Assembly: GCA_045611845.1 (NCBI GenBank)
Contig: JAZKXZ010000021.1
Coordinates: 1-8,124, forward strand
Origin: Enterocola sp045611845
GTDB taxonomy: Bacteria; Bacteroidota; Bacteroidia; Bacteroidales; Paludibacteraceae
DNA length: 8,124 nucleotides
Direction: 5' to 3'
Of the stretch, positions 5,371-8,124 are shown one piece after another. A model generated the notes under the pieces. That model saw only the letters and a program-made list of their open reading frames with translations, was not told where the DNA came from and ran no database searches. Within the stretch, counting starts at the first letter, position 1; each line of letters opens with the position of its first letter. Made by a program: the position numbers and the translations under genes.

Positions 5371-5880
5371 ATGAAAAAATTAAGCTTATTCGCTGCTCTA
5401 GCAGCTATGTTAATGGGTTTCGCATCTTGCGAAAAAGTAGAACCTACTGCTCTTGAAACTTCAGATCTAAATGCAAGTAAAATTGCTGGTTATGTGTATT
5501 ATACAAAACTTGATGATGCAGGTGCACCTGATGGTATCAAAATATTTGAAGGAAAAGCAGACGTTAATATCGAAGTATCAGAACTTGGTGCTGATGGTAA
5601 AGCAACAGGTAATGTAGTACTTGTAAAAGCTGCCTTAAAAGGTGGTAAATACGAAGCAAACATTCCAGTAGCAGTGGGCAAAAAAGCAAAATGTAAAGTA
5701 TCTTGCTATTTTGTTCAAGAAAACTACGACGTAAAAACCACATCTGATGGTGCAGACTTCAAATTGACACCTATTACGTATAAAGGTGAATCAGAAAAAA
5801 CTATTTCATACGGTGAAACTCTTTACGTAGAACTTCAAGGTGCAAAAGTTGGTTCATTAAACGATCCATATCACTTCTAA
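5371..5880 (+). CDS. Small lipoprotein of unknown function
   Basis: This is a 169-residue precursor with signal peptide MKKLSLFAALAAMLMGFASC (lipid-bearing cysteine C20) followed by EKVEP, again an acidic start. The mature part of about 150 residues is rich in alternating beta-strand patterns and Lys. The segments AGYVYYTK, APDGIKIFEGKADVNIEV and GGKYEANIPV recall small transthyretin or carboxypeptidase-regulatory-like folds, but I cannot assign a family. It has the best promoter in the window and lies 23 bp before an outer-membrane barrel gene, so the two are very likely one transcript and may work together at the outer membrane. In locus A both genes were lost by one deletion. Confidence 0.85.
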   Translation: MKKLSLFAALAAMLMGFASCEKVEPTALETSDLNASKIAGYVYYTKLDDAGAPDGIKIFEGKADVNIEVSELGADGKATGNVVLVKAALKGGKYEANIPVAVGKKAKCKVSCYFVQENYDVKTTSDGADFKLTPITYKGESEKTISYGETLYVELQGAKVGSLNDPYHF

Positions 5881-5903
5881 TATAAATCTTAAAAACGAAT
5901 GAT

Positions 5904-6860
5904 ATGAATATAAAAGCAAAATACATATTAGCATCAGCTCTATGTGCGTTAGGTATGAGTGCCTTTGCACAAGCTGATAAAGAAAAAGAAGCCAAAGTTT
6001 ATACTCCAGAAGTTGGAAGCTTTGCAATAGGTGTAAACTTCAACCCAGTAGCAGCAGCTCAAGGCGGTAGTGCAGCTTCTTTCTCTACAGTAGGACAATT
6101 CCTATATGGTAGCGACTCAGAAGATGGTATTATTAAAAATGCAGAAGGTAAACCAAACCAAATGTCTATTTTGGCACAACAACCTATGGTGGCTTTCTCA
6201 TTCAAATATCAACTAAAAGAACACACTGCATTCAAAGCATCAGTAGGCTTTAGCGGTGCAAATATCACATATCGTGAATATGTAAACGACGACCGTGCTC
6301 TAGCGCTTAACCCAATGGCAGAAGACCAAGTGGCAGATGCTGTAAACCTAAACTATACAGGTGGTGGCATTACTGCAGGTTTAGAGTTCTCTGCAGGTAA
6401 AAACCTACGTTTTGTGGGTGGTGCAGGTCTTATGTATTCATTTGGTGGTGGCGATGTTAACTTCAAATATGGTAATACTATTACCGCATTAAACCAACAC
6501 CCAACCACAATGGAAAAAATCGACAAAAATATCAACGAATTTGCTTCTAGTGGTTGCACATGGATGGACTATGGTCGCCCTGTAAAACAATACAACGTAG
6601 GCATTAGCCACGGCTTAGGTATCTATGTGAACTTAGGTTTGGAATGGTTCTTTATGAAAAATGCTTCTTTAGGAGCAACAGTAGATTTAACTCCTATTAT
6701 GGTGGCTTTCCAACCACAAACCTATACCATTTATGAAGGTTATGATAACTACAATGGTAAGGTGGCACAATACAACGACCTTGTTAGCCCAGGTAGTACA
6801 TATTTACTTTATGGAACAGAAAACATTGGTGTAAACATTTCTCTACACTATTATTTCTAA
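5904..6860 (+). CDS. Outer-membrane beta-barrel protein
   Basis: This is a 318-residue precursor. The N-terminus to AFAQA is a classical signal peptide with likely cleavage after A22. The rest shows alternating amphipathic strands rich in Gly, Tyr and Phe (FAIGVNFNP, MVAFSFKYQL, GGITAGLEFSAG, LRFVGGAGLMYSF, GIYVNLGLEWFF, ASLGATVDLTP) and ends in NIGVNISLHYYF. A terminal aromatic residue closing the last strand is the usual signal recognised by the BAM machinery. About eight to ten strands seem possible. I do not recognise a named family; it could be a porin-like protein or a partner for the neighbouring surface lipoproteins. It sits 23 bp after the small lipoprotein gene and 23 bp before a strong hairpin. 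Confidence 0.85.
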   Translation: MNIKAKYILASALCALGMSAFAQADKEKEAKVYTPEVGSFAIGVNFNPVAAAQGGSAASFSTVGQFLYGSDSEDGIIKNAEGKPNQMSILAQQPMVAFSFKYQLKEHTAFKASVGFSGANITYREYVNDDRALALNPMAEDQVADAVNLNYTGGGITAGLEFSAGKNLRFVGGAGLMYSFGGGDVNFKYGNTITALNQHPTTMEKIDKNINEFASSGCTWMDYGRPVKQYNVGISHGLGIYVNLGLEWFFMKNASLGATVDLTPIMVAFQPQTYTIYEGYDNYNGKVAQYNDLVSPGSTYLLYGTENIGVNISLHYYF

Positions 6861-6873
6861 TACTATTAAAAAA

Positions 6874-6941
6874 CACAACTTGTATTGCCTTTGCCTAACA
6901 ACCTTTAGGCTAAGGCAATATTTTTAATTTTATCGAATATG
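6874..6941 (+). repeat. Hairpin-leader repeat, copy B
   Basis: This is the counterpart of 1864-1931, 63/68 identical, reaching up to and including the ATG of the next lipoprotein. The proteins that follow the two copies have diverged far more than this non-coding segment. Confidence 0.9.
6884..6925 (+). terminator. Intra-operon terminator-like hairpin
   Basis: ATTGCCTTTGCCT (6884-6896) pairs with AGGCTAAGGCAAT (6907-6919) with one T-T mismatch and a 10-nt loop, followed by A and five T. It would end the lipoprotein-barrel transcript. The next gene starts at 6939, leaving no room for a normal promoter after the T-tract, so that gene must rely on readthrough or on an unusual start. Confidence 0.8.
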
Positions 6942-8124
6942 AAAAAATACTTATTTTTCCTTAGTGCATTGGCAGCATTGCTTTTCTCTTGTGAAAAGGA
7001 AAAACCAGAACCTGCATCTATTTCTGAAATGTACTTTGAAGAAGGTATATCTAAAACAATAGATGAGGGAAGTTCGTTGAGTTTATCTCAATATTTAGTG
7101 ATATTACCTTCGGCTGTGGGCGACACAGTTACAGTGAACTGGACTAGTAGCGACGAAGAAGTGGCTACAGTGTCTGCTTTTGGCTCTGTGGAAGCACTAA
7201 AATATGGTACTGTTACCATTACCGCTAGTGCAATGGATAAGCAGGCGTCTGTTACTCTTACTATCGAGAAGGTAAAAGTAAAAGAGTTCACTATACCAGA
7301 AACCTTTGAGGTTTATGTTGGCCAAAGAGCTAAATTACCAATAGAAAATCTAAAACCTAAAAACGCTCCACTATATCGTTTTGAATGGGAAGTGGATGGT
7401 GACGGTAAAAAACCAACATATAGCGAAGGTAAATGGTATTTAAAAGCCGACAAAGAACGTGAATTTACACTTATTGCCTCTGTAGATGATGCAGAAGATG
7501 CAGAATGTAAAGTGAAATTTGTGAAGAAAGTGATAGAAAAAGTATCTATTTCTCCAAAAGAATTTACTTTGGAAGAAGGTGGTACTTTATCACTAAAGGA
7601 TAATTTCACAGTGGAACCAATTGCAGCACGTGATACTGTAAAAGTAACATGGAGTAGTTCAAAAGAATCTGTGGCAACCATTGACGCCACAGGTAATGTA
7701 ACCGCAATTTCAGCAGGACAAGCTACTATTACTGCGACTGCAGGTGGTCTAAAAGCAAGTTGTACAGTAACTGTTACTGCAAAACCAGGCGAAGAAGACC
7801 CAGAAACACCTGAAGATCCAGAAAAGCCTGAAGATCCTTCAGATCCAATGGACCCTTCTGACCCTGAAATTCCAGTAGATCCAGAAAAACCTACATTTAC
7901 AATTACTTTCAATGCCAACGGTGGTGGAGGCACTATGGAGTCAATCACAGTAAATGAAGGCGAAAGTGTAACAATACCAGAATGTGGATTTACACGTAAA
8001 GGTTTTATTTTCAAAGGTTGGAACACTTCTATTTATGGAGAGGGAACTGCTTATGAAGCAGGAAATACCTTTACACCTACAGAAAATACTACCATTTATG
8101 CACAGTGGTTACAAGTTTATACAA
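6939..8124 (+). CDS. Ig-repeat and InlB-repeat surface lipoprotein (3' end outside window)
   Basis: The open frame of 395 codons runs off the window. MKKYLFFLSALAALLFSC is the signal peptide (C18), followed by EKEKPEPAS. Ig-like domains lie at about 28-111, 113-197 (degenerate) and 199-281; the third is a clear Big_2 domain (VTWSSSKESVATIDATGNVTAISAG pattern). A Pro/Glu/Asp linker follows at 283-317. Residues 319-390 are an InlB B-repeat, also called Listeria-Bacteroides repeat (TITFNANGGGG, then FTRKGFIFKGWNT and TIYAQW), and the final residues LQVYT suggest a further repeat. The first two domains are paralogous to the 1929 gene. The protein is probably surface-exposed and adhesin-like; no ligand can be deduced. 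ATG 6939 is fixed by the signal peptide and the conserved leader. Confidence 0.87.
   Translation, partial: MKKYLFFLSALAALLFSCEKEKPEPASISEMYFEEGISKTIDEGSSLSLSQYLVILPSAVGDTVTVNWTSSDEEVATVSAFGSVEALKYGTVTITASAMDKQASVTLTIEKVKVKEFTIPETFEVYVGQRAKLPIENLKPKNAPLYRFEWEVDGDGKKPTYSEGKWYLKADKEREFTLIASVDDAEDAECKVKFVKKVIEKVSISPKEFTLEEGGTLSLKDNFTVEPIAARDTVKVTWSSSKESVATIDATGNVTAISAGQATITATAGGLKASCTVTVTAKPGEEDPETPEDPEKPEDPSDPMDPSDPEIPVDPEKPTFTITFNANGGGGTMESITVNEGESVTIPECGFTRKGFIFKGWNTSIYGEGTAYEAGNTFTPTENTTIYAQWLQVYT

Noticed and set aside
6925..6938. TAATTTTA just before the ATG as a -7 box giving leaderless mRNA
   Set aside because: It misses the final G of TAnnTTTG and no TTTG lies at the right distance upstream; it is also explained as the terminator T-tract. 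Only 5'-end mapping could revive it.
7313..8026. Long minus-strand open frame opposite the InlB/Ig lipoprotein
   Set aside because: The plus-strand frame has a signal peptide and recognisable domains; the minus frame is low-complexity Ser/Gly/Val from antisense reading of the Pro/Glu linker and repeats.

Overview
The window looks like AT-rich chromosomal DNA from a Bacteroidota bacterium, most likely of class Bacteroidia. The signs are Bacteroidota-type promoters (TTTG, about 20 bp, TAnnTTTG), no Shine-Dalgarno sequences, a series of short-signal lipoproteins with acidic residues after the lipid-bearing cysteine, an outer-membrane barrel ending in Phe, and domain families common in these bacteria (Big_2-type Ig folds, a FISUMP-like domain, an InlB B-repeat). 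I cannot name a species.

Layout. Bases 1-136 are the right end of an IS3-family insertion sequence: the last 34 codons of its transposase and its right terminal inverted repeat. The IS ends inside the left arm of a transcription terminator, whose right arm and T-tract survive at 144-163. Next is a compact hipB-hipS-hipT operon (292-1748), a split-HipA toxin-antitoxin system with overlapping genes. Its promoter carries three ACCC-N4-GGG(T/A) palindromes whose centres are exactly 41 bp apart. The rest is two related lipoprotein loci in tandem. Locus A (1735-5242) has a 714-residue Ig-repeat lipoprotein and a FISUMP-like lipoprotein, closed by a strong terminator. Locus B (5261 to the window end) has a promoter, a small lipoprotein, an outer-membrane barrel protein, a conserved hairpin, and an Ig-repeat/InlB-repeat lipoprotein that runs off the window.

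The main structural result is that loci A and B are duplicates. The promoter/leader segment 1735-1828 aligns without gaps to 5261-5354. The segment 1829-1931 then aligns to 6838-6941. Locus A has therefore lost about 1.48 kb corresponding to the small lipoprotein and the barrel gene, leaving the last codons of the barrel gene (SLHYNF-stop, against SLHYYF-stop in locus B) as a fossil in front of the large lipoprotein. The terminator-to-promoter interval is also comparable: in locus B the two are 17 bp apart, while in locus A the whole hipBST operon sits between them. This reads as a filled and an empty version of the same site.

Functionally, hipBST is expected to be a self-repressed kinase toxin system. 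Loci A and B probably encode sets of surface-exposed lipoproteins, possibly adhesins or surface-layer components. In both loci a terminator-like hairpin ends about 20 bp before the start codon of the Ig-repeat lipoprotein, so expression of these proteins may depend on readthrough or attenuation.
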